Origin: an uncultured Bacteroidales bacterium
Lineage (GTDB): Bacteria; Bacteroidota; Bacteroidia; Bacteroidales; P3
DNA length: 62,830 nucleotides
Direction of reading: 5' to 3'
Assembly (NCBI GenBank): GCA_947168665.1
Contig: CAMVMX010000018.1
Location: 1-62,830 of the forward strand
Part shown: positions 47,276 through 55,828 of the stretch, piece by piece
Position numbering within the stretch: position 1 is the stretch's first letter
Layout: each line of letters opens with the position of its first letter
Position numbers and translations under genes: made by a program
Notes under the pieces: generated by a model
The model's database searches: none
Seen by the model: the letters and a program-made list of their open reading frames with translations, nothing else
Told to the model about the DNA's origin: nothing

Positions 47276-48097
47276 CTACAGGGGGGTGCGGAAACGGTAG
47301 ATGCAGTTGTCGGCCGGGTCGGGGGTGTTGAAACTGATGTAGATCCAGGGGCCTTGGATGTCGACACCTTCGGGTTCGAGGCCTATGGGGTTGAGGTCGA
47401 GGGTGGCCACTTCGCGGCCAGAGGCAAGGTGGATGATGTGCAGCCAGTAGTTGCCGGGGCTGTCGCCGTCGGGCAGGTAGGCGTAGCCGTTTTTGATTTT
47501 GCTGCCTTGTGCCACTTTGACGCAGTTGACGGGGATGGTTTGCAGCACGTCGCTGTCGGTGAGTATGACTTGGGGGTGGAGCGGGCTGGGGAGTCGGAAT
47601 TTTTTCAGCGACATGGGTCCGCCCTTGCGGCCGCCAAAGGCGTAGAGGAAGTTGCTGTCGGGGTCGAGACACCAGTCCTGCGCCACGGGGTAGGCCGGGC
47701 TGCTGTAGATGATGCGCTGGACGAGGGCAGAGCCAGTGGGGGCGAGACGGGTGACGAGACAGGCTTTGTCGCCAAAGCAGCTGGATACGTAGAGCAGGGG
47801 GTAGGGGCTGCCGTAGGGGCTGAGCCGCGCAAAGGAGGCGTTGTTGCAGTGGGTGCGGTTGCTGTCGAGCTGGAGGGAGGCGATGAGACTGCGCCGCCGG
47901 AGGTCGAGGATGAGGCATTGGCCTCCGTGGCGGAGCATGACGGCGTGGCCGTTGTGGAGGGCAAGGCCTTGCGCACTGCCACGCACCTGGACGCTGTCGG
48001 GCATCCATGCCGCAAGCCGCTCCATGACGGGCTGCTGGGCAGCGGCTCCGAGGGGGAGCAGCAGCAGACAGGCGGTCAGAAGGAGGTTCTGTTTGAT
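47276..48097 (-). CDS. Secreted propeller-like protein, non-standard start
   Basis: In frame, residues read back from an ATC codon (48097): KQNLLLTACLLLLPLGAAAQ, a clear signal peptide, then a body of short beta strands that look like propeller blades (LILDLRRRSLIASLQL, YLLHIIHLASGREVATLDL-like, WIYISFNTPDPADNCIYRF). The first in-frame ATG (48025) comes only after the signal peptide, so either ATC/CTG is used, or the start was lost. Last of three genes after the two barrel proteins. Function unknown. Confidence 0.6.
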   Translation of the reverse strand: MKQNLLLTACLLLLPLGAAAQQPVMERLAAWMPDSVQVRGSAQGLALHNGHAVMLRHGGQCLILDLRRRSLIASLQLDSNRTHCNNASFARLSPYGSPYPLLYVSSCFGDKACLVTRLAPTGSALVQRIIYSSPAYPVAQDWCLDPDSNFLYAFGGRKGGPMSLKKFRLPSPLHPQVILTDSDVLQTIPVNCVKVAQGSKIKNGYAYLPDGDSPGNYWLHIIHLASGREVATLDLNPIGLEPEGVDIQGPWIYISFNTPDPADNCIYRFRTPL

Positions 48098-48110
48098 GGG
48101 TCGGGGAGGG

Positions 48111-48974
48111 TTAGAAGGTGTAGTTGAAGCCTACGCGCACCCAGTTGCGGCCCGTGGTGAGGGGCGAGCCGTTGATGCCGAAACCTATCTGGTCGGTGCG
48201 GGCGGTGAGGTCGATGGTGGTGACGCGCGAAAGGACCCGGGGGGTGGTGGTGTAGTCGTACTCTTCGATGACGGTGGTTCGGTTGAGTATGGTGCGGTCG
48301 AAACCGAAGGCCAGAATGTCAAGGTAGAGGTCGATGTAGCATTTGGGCGACAGCTGCCAGCTGAGGCCGGGGAGGACTTTGATTCCGATGGATGTGGAGG
48401 ATTCGGGAATGCTGTAGGAGGTGTCGACGGTGTAGTGCATTTCGCGACGGTACCAGTCGAGAAACTCGTGCCGGTGGGAGTGGTTGACTTTGCTGAAGTA
48501 GGCGTCGACTTCGGCAAAGAAGGCGATGTCGCCCAGCTGGATGAGTTCGTAGCGCAGGTAGGGGGTGATGGAGTATTGTGTGCGGTATTGCGAGAAGTTG
48601 CCGACAAGGCTGTCGTAGGGAGGTATGATGCGCTGGGCTTCGAAATTGGGATGCCGCAGCCGGAATTCCTCGACGGTGAGGTTGCCGGTGGTGCGGGAGT
48701 AGCCGAACATGCCGGCGATGCCGAACTGGAGTTTGCCCATCTGGTAGCCGACTTTGGCCCCGATGGAGAGCGAGAGGGGCTTGTTGGGTTTGAAGCTGCC
48801 GGTGTCGATGATGGTGGTGTCCAAGCCGGTGATGGGGCTGGGGCCGTCGTAGCGCGTCTCGAATGATGAGTTGCCTTGGTTGAAGGCTCCGCCCAGCTGC
48901 GCACTGACCACAAACTGGGCTTGGACCAGCTGGACGGTGAGGAGCAGGGCAAGGGTGAGAAGTATTTTTTTCAT
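48111..48974 (-). CDS. Outer-membrane beta-barrel protein, second of pair
   Basis: A 287-residue protein with a signal peptide (MKKILLTLALLLTVQLVQAQ), alternating strands and a C-terminal RVGFNYTF, the barrel end motif. Homologous to the neighbour at 48988 (shared GxKVGYQMGKLQFGIAGMFGYS and PGLSWQLSPKCYIDLYLDIL blocks), so a tandem duplication. It starts 13 bases after the neighbour's stop. Confidence 0.85.
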   Translation of the reverse strand: MKKILLTLALLLTVQLVQAQFVVSAQLGGAFNQGNSSFETRYDGPSPITGLDTTIIDTGSFKPNKPLSLSIGAKVGYQMGKLQFGIAGMFGYSRTTGNLTVEEFRLRHPNFEAQRIIPPYDSLVGNFSQYRTQYSITPYLRYELIQLGDIAFFAEVDAYFSKVNHSHRHEFLDWYRREMHYTVDTSYSIPESSTSIGIKVLPGLSWQLSPKCYIDLYLDILAFGFDRTILNRTTVIEEYDYTTTPRVLSRVTTIDLTARTDQIGFGINGSPLTTGRNWVRVGFNYTF

Positions 48975-48987
48975 GATTCAGAAAGGC

Positions 48988-49842
48988 TTAGAAGGTGAAA
49001 TAAAAACCAGCGCGGACCCAGTTGTTGATACCTTCCTCGGTGAGGAGCGGGGTGCCAGTGAGGCCACCTCTGATGTCGGTGGAGGTGGTAGTGGTGGTGG
49101 TGGTGGTGAAGGTGGCGCCCTCAAATTCACCCATGCCGCTGATGTTGAACTGGTAGTTGAGGTCTACGCGTTTGGTGGTGGTGCGGGTGTAGGCCAGCGA
49201 GAGGAAGTCCATGTAGAGTTCAATTCCGCAGTTTTTGGAGAGTTGCCATGTGATGCCGGGAATGACGCGGGCACCGAGCTGGACGGAGGTGCGGGGTATG
49301 ACGACGTTGGTAGTGTCGAAGGGAAAGCCGATGCCGGGGTTGGCGATGACGTAGTTGTCGACATGCGCCTGGAGGACGGTGGGGTTGAGGGTGGAGGTGT
49401 AGAAGAGGTTGAGTTCGACGAAGAGCGAGATGTCGCCGGCGGTAAGGATGTCGTAGCGGAAGTAGGGTGCGACGGTGAAGGAGGCGTATTTAGAGCTCAT
49501 GGTGCCGTGCGATCTCCACCGGTCGGGGAACTGGGTGCTGACCATGGGGATGATTGTCGGGTCGAGAGGTTGGTTCTCGAGGTTGTACATGGAGTAGGAC
49601 CCGGCAACACCTACCTGGGCTTTGCCGAATTTGTAGCCCAGTTTGAGGCCGGCGGTGAGGTTGGAGGTGGTGGGGGGGAAGATGACAGTGTCGTTTTCGG
49701 AACTGGTGGCGACGGATACCTGTGTGTGGATGGAGGTGTCGCCGGAGAATTTGCTGCCGCCGAAGTTGGCACTAATGATGAATTGTGCGTTGGCTGTGAA
49801 GGCGAAGGCTGCCAAGGCGAGGGCGAGGAATATTCTTTTCAT
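48988..49842 (-). CDS. Outer-membrane beta-barrel protein, first of pair
   Basis: A 284-residue barrel protein: signal peptide MKRIFLALALAAFAFTANAQ, strands such as LKLGYKFGKAQVGVAGSYSMY, end RAGFYFTF. A run of eight threonines (TTTTTTTT, encoded by ACC-rich repeats near 49085-49115) forms a loop. Transcribed from a promoter with a 16-base inverted repeat across it. Confidence 0.85.
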   Translation of the reverse strand: MKRIFLALALAAFAFTANAQFIISANFGGSKFSGDTSIHTQVSVATSSENDTVIFPPTTSNLTAGLKLGYKFGKAQVGVAGSYSMYNLENQPLDPTIIPMVSTQFPDRWRSHGTMSSKYASFTVAPYFRYDILTAGDISLFVELNLFYTSTLNPTVLQAHVDNYVIANPGIGFPFDTTNVVIPRTSVQLGARVIPGITWQLSKNCGIELYMDFLSLAYTRTTTKRVDLNYQFNISGMGEFEGATFTTTTTTTTSTDIRGGLTGTPLLTEEGINNWVRAGFYFTF

Positions 49843-49874
49843 TTATAATAATTTATTGTTTCAGAATGAATAAA

Positions 49875-49922
49875 CTTTGCATGTTCAAACGATGTTTTGG
49901 GGCATTGTTTGAACATGCAAAG
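49875..49922. repeat. 16-base perfect inverted repeat at a promoter
   Basis: CTTTGCATGTTCAAAC (49875-49890) and GTTTGAACATGCAAAG (49907-49922), 16-base spacer. The second arm overlaps the -7 element and predicted start of the barrel operon. It could be an operator or a 5' hairpin. Confidence 0.85.
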
Positions 49923-49947
49923 ATACAACTTTTTTTTTATATACAAA
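49918..49947 (-). promoter_or_regulatory. Promoter of the barrel-protein operon
   Basis: Minus strand TTTG (49947-49944), 18-base spacer, TATCTTTG (49925-49918): close to consensus. It lies between the BtuG gene and the first barrel gene. Confidence 0.7.
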
Positions 49948-49956
49948 AAAAGTTTG

Positions 49957-51015
49957 TCAGAAGACGATTTTTGAGGAGAGGATTCCGCCTTCCGCTTTGT
50001 GGAGCAGCGAGCCGTCGGGCGAGAAGATGTAGAGGTCGGCATTGGCGGTGTATGGGCTGTTGCAGACGAAGATGTTGCCGGTGGCGGGGTCGATGTTGAT
50101 GGCGTAGGCGTAGGGGAGTGAGGTTTGGTGGGACTGCAGGATGGGTTCGGCCTGGAGTGTGTCGGGGTCGACTTTATAGAAACGGGCGGTGGGGTGGTAT
50201 TGGGCATCGTAGGCGGTGGAGTAGAGGTAGATGGTGTTGTTGTGGATGGCGAAATTGGTGGCGGTGACGGGGAGCGGACGCTGCGAGTGGTCGTTGAGGT
50301 CGATGATCAGCGTTTGTGCGGGGTGGCTGCCATAGTCGCCGGAGCAGGCCACGAGGAGCCGGTGGCTGTCGAGGGCTTTGATGCGGCCGGGGTTGTGGCC
50401 GACGGTGATGAGGGCGGTCTCGGTGAAGGAGCGGGTGTCGACAATGGACAGGGTGCTGTCGTAGACGGAGTTGCCGTTGGCGTCGTATTGCCAGCTGTTG
50501 CAGATGTAGAGGTTGTCGCCAATGGCGCAGAGCTGTTCGGGCTGCATGCCGCTGAGGGGGCAGGCGGCTTCGATGGCGAGGGTGAGGGTGTCGATGCGGA
50601 CGACGGTCTTGTCGTAGCAGGTGACGTAGATTTTGCCGCCCAGGGGTTCGATGTAGCGGGGTCCGCGGGAGCCCATGTCGATTTGTTTGAGGCTGCGCCC
50701 GGTGGCGGGGTCGATGACTTCGATGGTGTTGGAGGTGAATACGGTGGCGTAGAGACGGTTGCCATAGTGGACGAGGTCTTGGGCCAGGTCGCCTATGCCA
50801 CGGCCGTTGGCGGCATCGAACCAGTCGAGTGTGATGTCGCCGTTGGCGAGGTTGATGAGGCTGATGCTGGCATCGTTGCCGCCCCAGGAGCCTTCGCTGA
50901 GGAGATAGGCACAGGAGGTGTCAGGGGTGTCGGGGGCGACGGGCTGGGGGTCTTTGCGGCATCCGCCAAGGAGGAGGGCCGAGAGTAGCAGAAGGGGAAT
51001 GATGTGATGCTTCAT
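49957..51015 (-). CDS. btuG: BtuG-like surface B12-binding lipoprotein
   Basis: A 352-residue lipoprotein (lipobox LLLGGC) with a YncE/DUF5074 beta-propeller: repeated blades NTIEVIDPATGRSLKQIDMG, GKIYVTCYDKTVVRIDTLTL, STLSIVDTRSFTETALITVG. Directly downstream of btuB and a cobalamin riboswitch, the exact setting of Bacteroides BtuG, which catches vitamin B12 on the cell surface and hands it to BtuB. The gap from btuB is 43 bases. Confidence 0.85.
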   Translation of the reverse strand: MKHHIIPLLLLSALLLGGCRKDPQPVAPDTPDTSCAYLLSEGSWGGNDASISLINLANGDITLDWFDAANGRGIGDLAQDLVHYGNRLYATVFTSNTIEVIDPATGRSLKQIDMGSRGPRYIEPLGGKIYVTCYDKTVVRIDTLTLAIEAACPLSGMQPEQLCAIGDNLYICNSWQYDANGNSVYDSTLSIVDTRSFTETALITVGHNPGRIKALDSHRLLVACSGDYGSHPAQTLIIDLNDHSQRPLPVTATNFAIHNNTIYLYSTAYDAQYHPTARFYKVDPDTLQAEPILQSHQTSLPYAYAINIDPATGNIFVCNSPYTANADLYIFSPDGSLLHKAEGGILSSKIVF

Positions 51016-51058
51016 GATTTGTTGTTATTAATGCTGTTTGTTGTTTTTCAGGGTGAGG

Positions 51059-53104
51059 TCAGATTGTCCAGGTGAGGCCAAGCCGGAAGTTGCGCCCCAT
51101 CATGGGGTAGTTTTTCACAACTTCGTACTGGGCGTTGAAGAGGTTGAGGACTTGGATTTTGGCCCGGAGTTCGGTATGGCCAATGTCGAAGGAACGGCTG
51201 AGGGTGACGCCTTGGTCGGCATAGCCCGGCACTCGGGAGGCGGGGGTGTTTTGCTGCTTGGCATAGCGTGTGCCGACAATCATGAGTGAGAGTCCGACAT
51301 CGCACCAGGGGGTGGCGGCGGTGAGGGTGGCGTTGCCGCTGTGGCGGGGGGTGTAGGGAATTTGGTGGCCGTAGGTTTTGGAGGCGGGGTCGGTGCGGTC
51401 GACGGCATACTGGTAGGAATAGCCTAAGCTGAAGTCGAGGCGTATGCGGGGTGAGGAGTAGGTTTGCAGGGTGGCGTTGGCGGTAAGGTCGAGGCCGAGG
51501 ATTTCGACTTCGCCCATGTTGATCATGGACCAGAGGAACATGTTCTGCATGGGGATGGCGACAATCTTGTCGGTGACACGGTTGTAGTAGAGGTCGGCAG
51601 TGGAGGTGTAGGCGGTTACGGCTTCGTTGATGGGGATGGGGGCGCTGCGATAGGTGAGGCCGATGTTGTGCTGGAGTGCTTTCTCGGGGCGGAGGGGGTG
51701 GCCTACGGTGTAATAGTAGAGTTCGTTGAAGTTGGGGACGCGGTAGTTTTCCTTGAAGAAGTAGCGGAGGGTGAACCGCTGGAGGGTCCAGTTGAGGCCG
51801 GTGTAGGGGGAGAGGCGAGCGTAGGAGACGGGGGTGAGACCGGGTTCGGAGTCTTGGATCCATGTGCCGAGGATGTTGGCACTGGCGCGGAGACCGTCGA
51901 GCGCGGGGATGAGGTGGGCGATGTACTCGGCCGAGAGTACCCCAAGGACGGAGTAGCGGAGCACGTCGTTGTGTTTGCTGAGGTTGCTGAGGAGGCGGTT
52001 GGCGGCCTCGTCGGCGGAGAGGCTGAGGCTGAAATAGTCGCGGAAGCGGTCGCCAGTGTGGTAGCGGAAGGTTTGGGAGAGGTAGGCTTCGCGTTGGCGG
52101 TAGAGGTTGCGGAGGGTGCCGATGACGTGGACGGCGGTGTCGACATAGGTGTCTTGGCTGTGCTGGTATTTGGCCAGGAGCTGGAAGTCGAGGCGGCGGC
52201 CGCTGTGGCGGAAGCGGGCCTGAGAGAAGAAGAGTTGTTCCTCGCTATGCTCGGAGCCTCGGACAGAGTAGTAGATGACGGGGCCGGGGAGGGCGTGGAA
52301 GCCATTCATGAAGTGGGCTTTGATGTGGAGCCGGTTGCGGCTGTCGAAACGGTAGAAGAGGTTGGCATCGGCGGTGCCGATACGGATTTGGGAGTTCTCA
52401 CGCGTCTCGCGCGAGCAGCTGTCGGTGCGGCTGGGTGTATAATATAAGGTGAAGGGGTAGTTGCCGTCGGAGCGCAGGTAGTTGCCCCAAAAGGAGAGGG
52501 ATAGGCGGCGGCCGAGCCGGTGCTCGTAGGACAGGGATGGGGAGAGAAGCCCGAAGGAGCCGCCTTCGAGGCCAACCCGCAGGTTGAAGGGGCGGGAGCC
52601 GAATTCGGGTTCGTGGGTTTCCATGTTGATGACGCTGCCCGCCGAGTAGGCCCGGGCCGCGTTGAGGGAATTGTCCATCTGCCCGTTGGAGAGGGAGATG
52701 TAGCTGCTGTTGCCCAACATGTAGCGGCCGAGGTCTACCTGTCCGTTCTGGCAGTCGGTGACGGCAACACCGTCGATGGTAAGGGTGCTGAACTGGCTGC
52801 CGAGGCCTCGGGCAGAGACAGTTTTGATGCCGCCCAGACCGCCGTAGTCTTTGAGGGTGACGCCAACCATGCGCCGGAGGACGTCGCTGAGCTGGGCATC
52901 GCCGAGCTGCTCCATCTTCTCGGACGAGGCAACTTGTGTGGGAGTCTGTGCCTTGATGGTTTCAGGACGGGTGTTGGTCTGGATGATGCTTACGGCGGGC
53001 AGGGTGACGGCGCGCCGGGCGGTGTCCTGTGCGGAAAGGGACTGGGCGATGGCGCACAGAAGGGTCAGTAGGGTTATTAGATATGTCTGTCTTTTCATCT
53101 GCAT
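51059..53104 (-). CDS. btuB: TonB-dependent vitamin B12 receptor BtuB
   Basis: A 681-residue TonB-dependent receptor: signal peptide ending SLSAQ, plug domain (EKMEQLGDAQLSDVLRRMVGVTLKDYGGLGGIKTVSARGLGSQ), 22-strand barrel ending GRNFRLGLTWTI. The cobalamin riboswitch directly upstream marks it as B12 receptor and not a siderophore or glycan receptor. Start at 53104, or six bases downstream (MKRQTYL). Confidence 0.93.
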   Translation of the reverse strand: MQMKRQTYLITLLTLLCAIAQSLSAQDTARRAVTLPAVSIIQTNTRPETIKAQTPTQVASSEKMEQLGDAQLSDVLRRMVGVTLKDYGGLGGIKTVSARGLGSQFSTLTIDGVAVTDCQNGQVDLGRYMLGNSSYISLSNGQMDNSLNAARAYSAGSVINMETHEPEFGSRPFNLRVGLEGGSFGLLSPSLSYEHRLGRRLSLSFWGNYLRSDGNYPFTLYYTPSRTDSCSRETRENSQIRIGTADANLFYRFDSRNRLHIKAHFMNGFHALPGPVIYYSVRGSEHSEEQLFFSQARFRHSGRRLDFQLLAKYQHSQDTYVDTAVHVIGTLRNLYRQREAYLSQTFRYHTGDRFRDYFSLSLSADEAANRLLSNLSKHNDVLRYSVLGVLSAEYIAHLIPALDGLRASANILGTWIQDSEPGLTPVSYARLSPYTGLNWTLQRFTLRYFFKENYRVPNFNELYYYTVGHPLRPEKALQHNIGLTYRSAPIPINEAVTAYTSTADLYYNRVTDKIVAIPMQNMFLWSMINMGEVEILGLDLTANATLQTYSSPRIRLDFSLGYSYQYAVDRTDPASKTYGHQIPYTPRHSGNATLTAATPWCDVGLSLMIVGTRYAKQQNTPASRVPGYADQGVTLSRSFDIGHTELRAKIQVLNLFNAQYEVVKNYPMMGRNFRLGLTWTI

Positions 53105-53139
53105 TTGCGTGCCTATCCTCGAGGCCGTTTAAAAGGCGG

Positions 53140-53306
53140 CTTGGCAGGTCTTCTGACTTGTCTGGCTGAGTTCGGGCCTTCCCATGATGCAAAGAGGCAA
53201 CACAGTGGCTTAGCAGGTGGAACACAGCATGAAAGGACTCACAGCAGCGGGACTGTTGCCGACTTGCACGGCATTCCCTTTTCACGCCCCTATGGCGACC
53301 AAACCG
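53140..53306 (-). ncRNA. Cobalamin (AdoCbl/B12) riboswitch
   Basis: On the minus strand, in order: GCCATAGGGGCGTGAAAAGG-type P3 start, ACAGTCCCGCTGCTGTGA junction, GCCACTG, GGGAAGGC and the B12 box AGTCAGAAGACCTGCC (53158-53143), the last being the hallmark of the class. It lies in the btuB leader, between the promoter at 53311 and the ATG at 53104, and should shut off btuB and btuG when cobalamin is plentiful. Confidence 0.95.
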
Positions 53307-53310
53307 GCTG

Positions 53311-53318
53311 CAAAGATA
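53311..53318 (-). promoter_or_regulatory. -7 element of the btuB promoter
   Basis: TATCTTTG on the minus strand directly upstream of the riboswitch; the predicted start near 53304 gives a transcript whose leader is the riboswitch. Confidence 0.6.
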
Positions 53319-53476
53319 CGAAGAAAAATCCACATGATGAAAAAATGGGTTGCGGGAAGGGTGCGAAAAGGGTTGTGCCGTGGTGTTGAGAGAACGCCTT
53401 TTCAGGGTGTGGGACGAGCGATGAAAGGTTAAGTATTGTTAAATGCCGTGGGGCTTGAAACAACCATTTTTACCGT

Positions 53477-53496
53477 TACTTACCTTGTAGTAAGTA
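53477..53496. promoter_or_regulatory. Inverted repeat upstream of the cupin gene
   Basis: TACTTAC, six bases, GTAAGTA. The TTAC-Nx-GTAA form recalls operators of HxlR/DUF24 regulators such as CatR; an HxlR gene lies at 59244. Regulation is inferred only. Confidence 0.45.
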
Positions 53497-53539
53497 GCGC
53501 ACGGGGTTGTGTGCAGCTGGTGGAATGAAAAATAATGTG

Positions 53540-53547
53540 TATTTTTG
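53540..53547 (+). promoter_or_regulatory. -7 element of the cupin promoter
   Basis: TATTTTTG, 26 bases before the cupin ATG; no exact TTTG 19 bases upstream. Confidence 0.5.
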
Positions 53548-53572
53548 CATCGAAATTAAAAAATCAAACACA

Positions 53573-54025
53573 ATGAGAACAATCGAGACTATCAAAAGCG
53601 GCAAGAATTATACCGCAGTAAATGTAGGGAATCTGGATCAGATTATTGAACACGAGCTTCCGATGGGGCCTAATGTCATAAAGGGCAAGGTGTTTGTAGG
53701 GCAGGCTCTGGGTGCGACGGGCAGCGAGCTTTCGTTCCAGACGCTTGTGCCGGGACAAGACAGCGGTTTCCTCCACACCCACAAGACGCATGAGGAGCTG
53801 TATTTCATCCTGAAAGGGGAGGGGACCTATCAGGTGGACGGCGAGCAATTCCCGGTCGGCGAGGGTACTGTGGTGCGGGTCGGACCCGAAGGCCGCCGCG
53901 CACTTAAGAACACGGGCGACAAGAACCTGACGATGCTCTGCATCCAGTATAAGGCCAATGCCTTTGGCGAGGCCGACAGCCCTATGACCGACGGCAACAT
54001 CCTGCCTGACCCCTTAGAGTGGTAG
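53573..54025 (+). CDS. Cupin-domain protein
   Basis: A 150-residue single-cupin protein: motif 1 SGFLHTHKTHEELYFILKGEG with HxH...E ligands and motif 2 FPVGEGTVVRVGPEGRRALKN. It probably binds a metal and a small ligand. Start ATG at 53573 with a promoter close upstream. Transcribed alone; a 445-base gene-free gap follows. Confidence 0.85.
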   Translation: MRTIETIKSGKNYTAVNVGNLDQIIEHELPMGPNVIKGKVFVGQALGATGSELSFQTLVPGQDSGFLHTHKTHEELYFILKGEGTYQVDGEQFPVGEGTVVRVGPEGRRALKNTGDKNLTMLCIQYKANAFGEADSPMTDGNILPDPLEW

Positions 54026-54471
54026 GGAATACCAATCATTAGACCTCATTTCGCCCGGCGAGGGGACTCACCGGGCGGGAGGGGATGACAATGTCAAAGA
54101 GAGGAAGGCGGGCTGCAAGAAGCAGCCTGCCAAACTTTCGGGGATATTGTCGTCCCCTTTTTCTGTCTGAAGGGATGTCAACGCCACTCCCCGAGCGGGG
54201 CATGGGGTAAAGCTCCCCTTTTGAGCGGGACAGGGGGTAGGTCATAGAAAAGAGAAAGCGGACTGGCCGAGTCCACCCCGAAGCCTGAAAGTGTGCTGCA
54301 TTCCATAAAAAACTTCCCCCCGTGTCACACAATCCAATTGTCATTACGTCTAATACAGCAAACGAACACAACGAATCCTACAATCGCGCGTAATATGGAT
54401 GAAACAGCACACTGAAATAGTAATTAAAACGTTATGAAAACATGAAAAAGAAAAAAGATTGACCCCCCCCG
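54026..54471. other. 446-base gap before cassette B
   Basis: No gene seen. CGCCCGG/CCGGGCG (54052-54058/54071-54077) may end the cupin mRNA. No promoter consensus is evident before the sigma-factor gene. Confidence 0.5.
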
Positions 54472-54978
54472 ATGCCCACGCAGCAACAAGAAATAGAATT
54501 TGGCGACCTGCTGAAACGCAACAACCAGACTATAAACAGAATCTGTCTCAGGTACTGTGAGGGCAACGCATTCTATTTCGATGAACTGCGACAGGAGTGC
54601 GCCATGGCGATATGGGCGGAGTTCAGCCGTTACGGTCTCGACCGTTTCCGTGGCGACAGCGCCGAGTCAACATGGATATACCAAATCTCCTACCACGCCA
54701 TCGTAGACTATCTGCGCAACCCCAAGCACCAAGAGTTCCAGTCCGTCTGCGACCTCTACAGCCTGGAGCACCTCGCCGACAGCCAATCCCACGACGACTG
54801 GTACCTGCTCGATGACCTCGCCGCACAACTCAGCCACAGCGAGCGCAACATGCTGGACCACTGCCTCAACGAAGACTCCTACAGCACCATCGCACGCGCC
54901 GAGGGTATCACCGAAAGCAACGCCCGCAAACGAATGTCACGATTATTGAACAAATTGAAAATGTTAGTCCATAAATAG
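54472..54978 (+). CDS. ECF-like sigma factor, cassette B
   Basis: A 168-residue sigma-70 family protein: region 2 LDELRQECAMAIWAEF ... STWIYQISYHAIVDYLRN (residues about 40-85) and region 4 LSHSERNMLDHCLNEDSYSTIARAEGITESNARKRMSRLLNKLK. It is a distant relative of the cassette A sigma factor. ATG at 54472 follows a run of C. First gene of cassette B; gene 2 starts 145 bases later. Confidence 0.85.
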   Translation: MPTQQQEIEFGDLLKRNNQTINRICLRYCEGNAFYFDELRQECAMAIWAEFSRYGLDRFRGDSAESTWIYQISYHAIVDYLRNPKHQEFQSVCDLYSLEHLADSQSHDDWYLLDDLAAQLSHSERNMLDHCLNEDSYSTIARAEGITESNARKRMSRLLNKLKMLVHK

Positions 54979-55123
54979 TTATTAACCGACTGTCCTCTTG
55001 TCTGCAATGACTTTACTTTGGTTCGGATATGAAAGCAAGCTTCCGTTGCGCTCTTGTTGCTCAACGTTTCCTCATCACCAGTATATTGTTTGCAGGGAAG
55101 AGTGTAAATAGAAATAATTGACA

Positions 55124-55828
55124 ATGAAAGAAGAAAATAAAACACTGGGCAGTATCCAGCAAGAGGAGAGCGGCGCCTCCCGTCCCACAGCCGACGCCTA
55201 TATCCAAAGGCTGCGCTCTGCCCGGGGGCTGATGGATGAGGTGGCCTCGCGAATACCTCCGTTAGCCCCGCGGCAAGTCCATTCGGTGGTCGAAAGCGGC
55301 TGCCTCCCGCAGTTTCAGCTCCGCCGTCAGGCCGACCGCTATCTGCTCGTCTTTTGCCTCTTAGTCCTCGCCTTGTTGGCAAGCATCCTGTGGCATACCG
55401 CTCCGGTGAGGCTTGCCCCCCTCAGTGTCGCCGTTGTCATCCTTGCCGTAGTCGATGTCTGGGTGGCCTTGCGTGCCGCCTGTAGCCTTTGGCTTATGCG
55501 GCAGACGCTCCGCCTTCGCCATCGTCCCTACCTTATGTGCCGCTATGCCGACCGCCTGAGCCGTCTCACACGCCGCCGTGGCTGGTGGCTGGGGCTCGTT
55601 CTCGCTGGCAGCTACAATCCTGTTTCCGACAAAGACTACCGCCGGATGGAGTTCTTCTCCCTCCGTATCCCGTCCTACTCCATCGCGGCCTGTCTCTTTC
55701 TGCTTATCGCCTTGAACTCCGACAAGGCCTTTGCCGCCACGCGCGACTATGGTTACGTCGTAACCACCACCGACCAAACCGACACCGAGATTTGCGATAC
55801 CGTGGGCAAAATCATTGAGCAGCTATGA
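55124..55828 (+). CDS. Multi-pass membrane protein, cassette B
   Basis: A 234-residue protein: a soluble N-terminal 70 residues, two helices (LLVFCLLVLALLASILW and LSVAVVILAVVDVWVAL), a basic loop, and a last helix (YSIAACLFLLIALNS) followed by a tail of about 33 residues ending TVGKIIEQL. Tail and position match the cassette A protein. The stop overlaps the next ATG (ATGA). Putative regulator of the sigma factor; no known anti-sigma domain. Confidence 0.75.
   Translation: MKEENKTLGSIQQEESGASRPTADAYIQRLRSARGLMDEVASRIPPLAPRQVHSVVESGCLPQFQLRRQADRYLLVFCLLVLALLASILWHTAPVRLAPLSVAVVILAVVDVWVALRAACSLWLMRQTLRLRHRPYLMCRYADRLSRLTRRRGWWLGLVLAGSYNPVSDKDYRRMEFFSLRIPSYSIAACLFLLIALNSDKAFAATRDYGYVVTTTDQTDTEICDTVGKIIEQL

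Noticed and set aside
49875..49922. Invertible promoter (phase variation)
   Set aside because: Only 16 bases lie between the arms, without a promoter; no invertase gene nearby.
51059..53104. SusC-like glycan receptor
   Set aside because: Too short, no SusD partner and a cobalamin riboswitch upstream.
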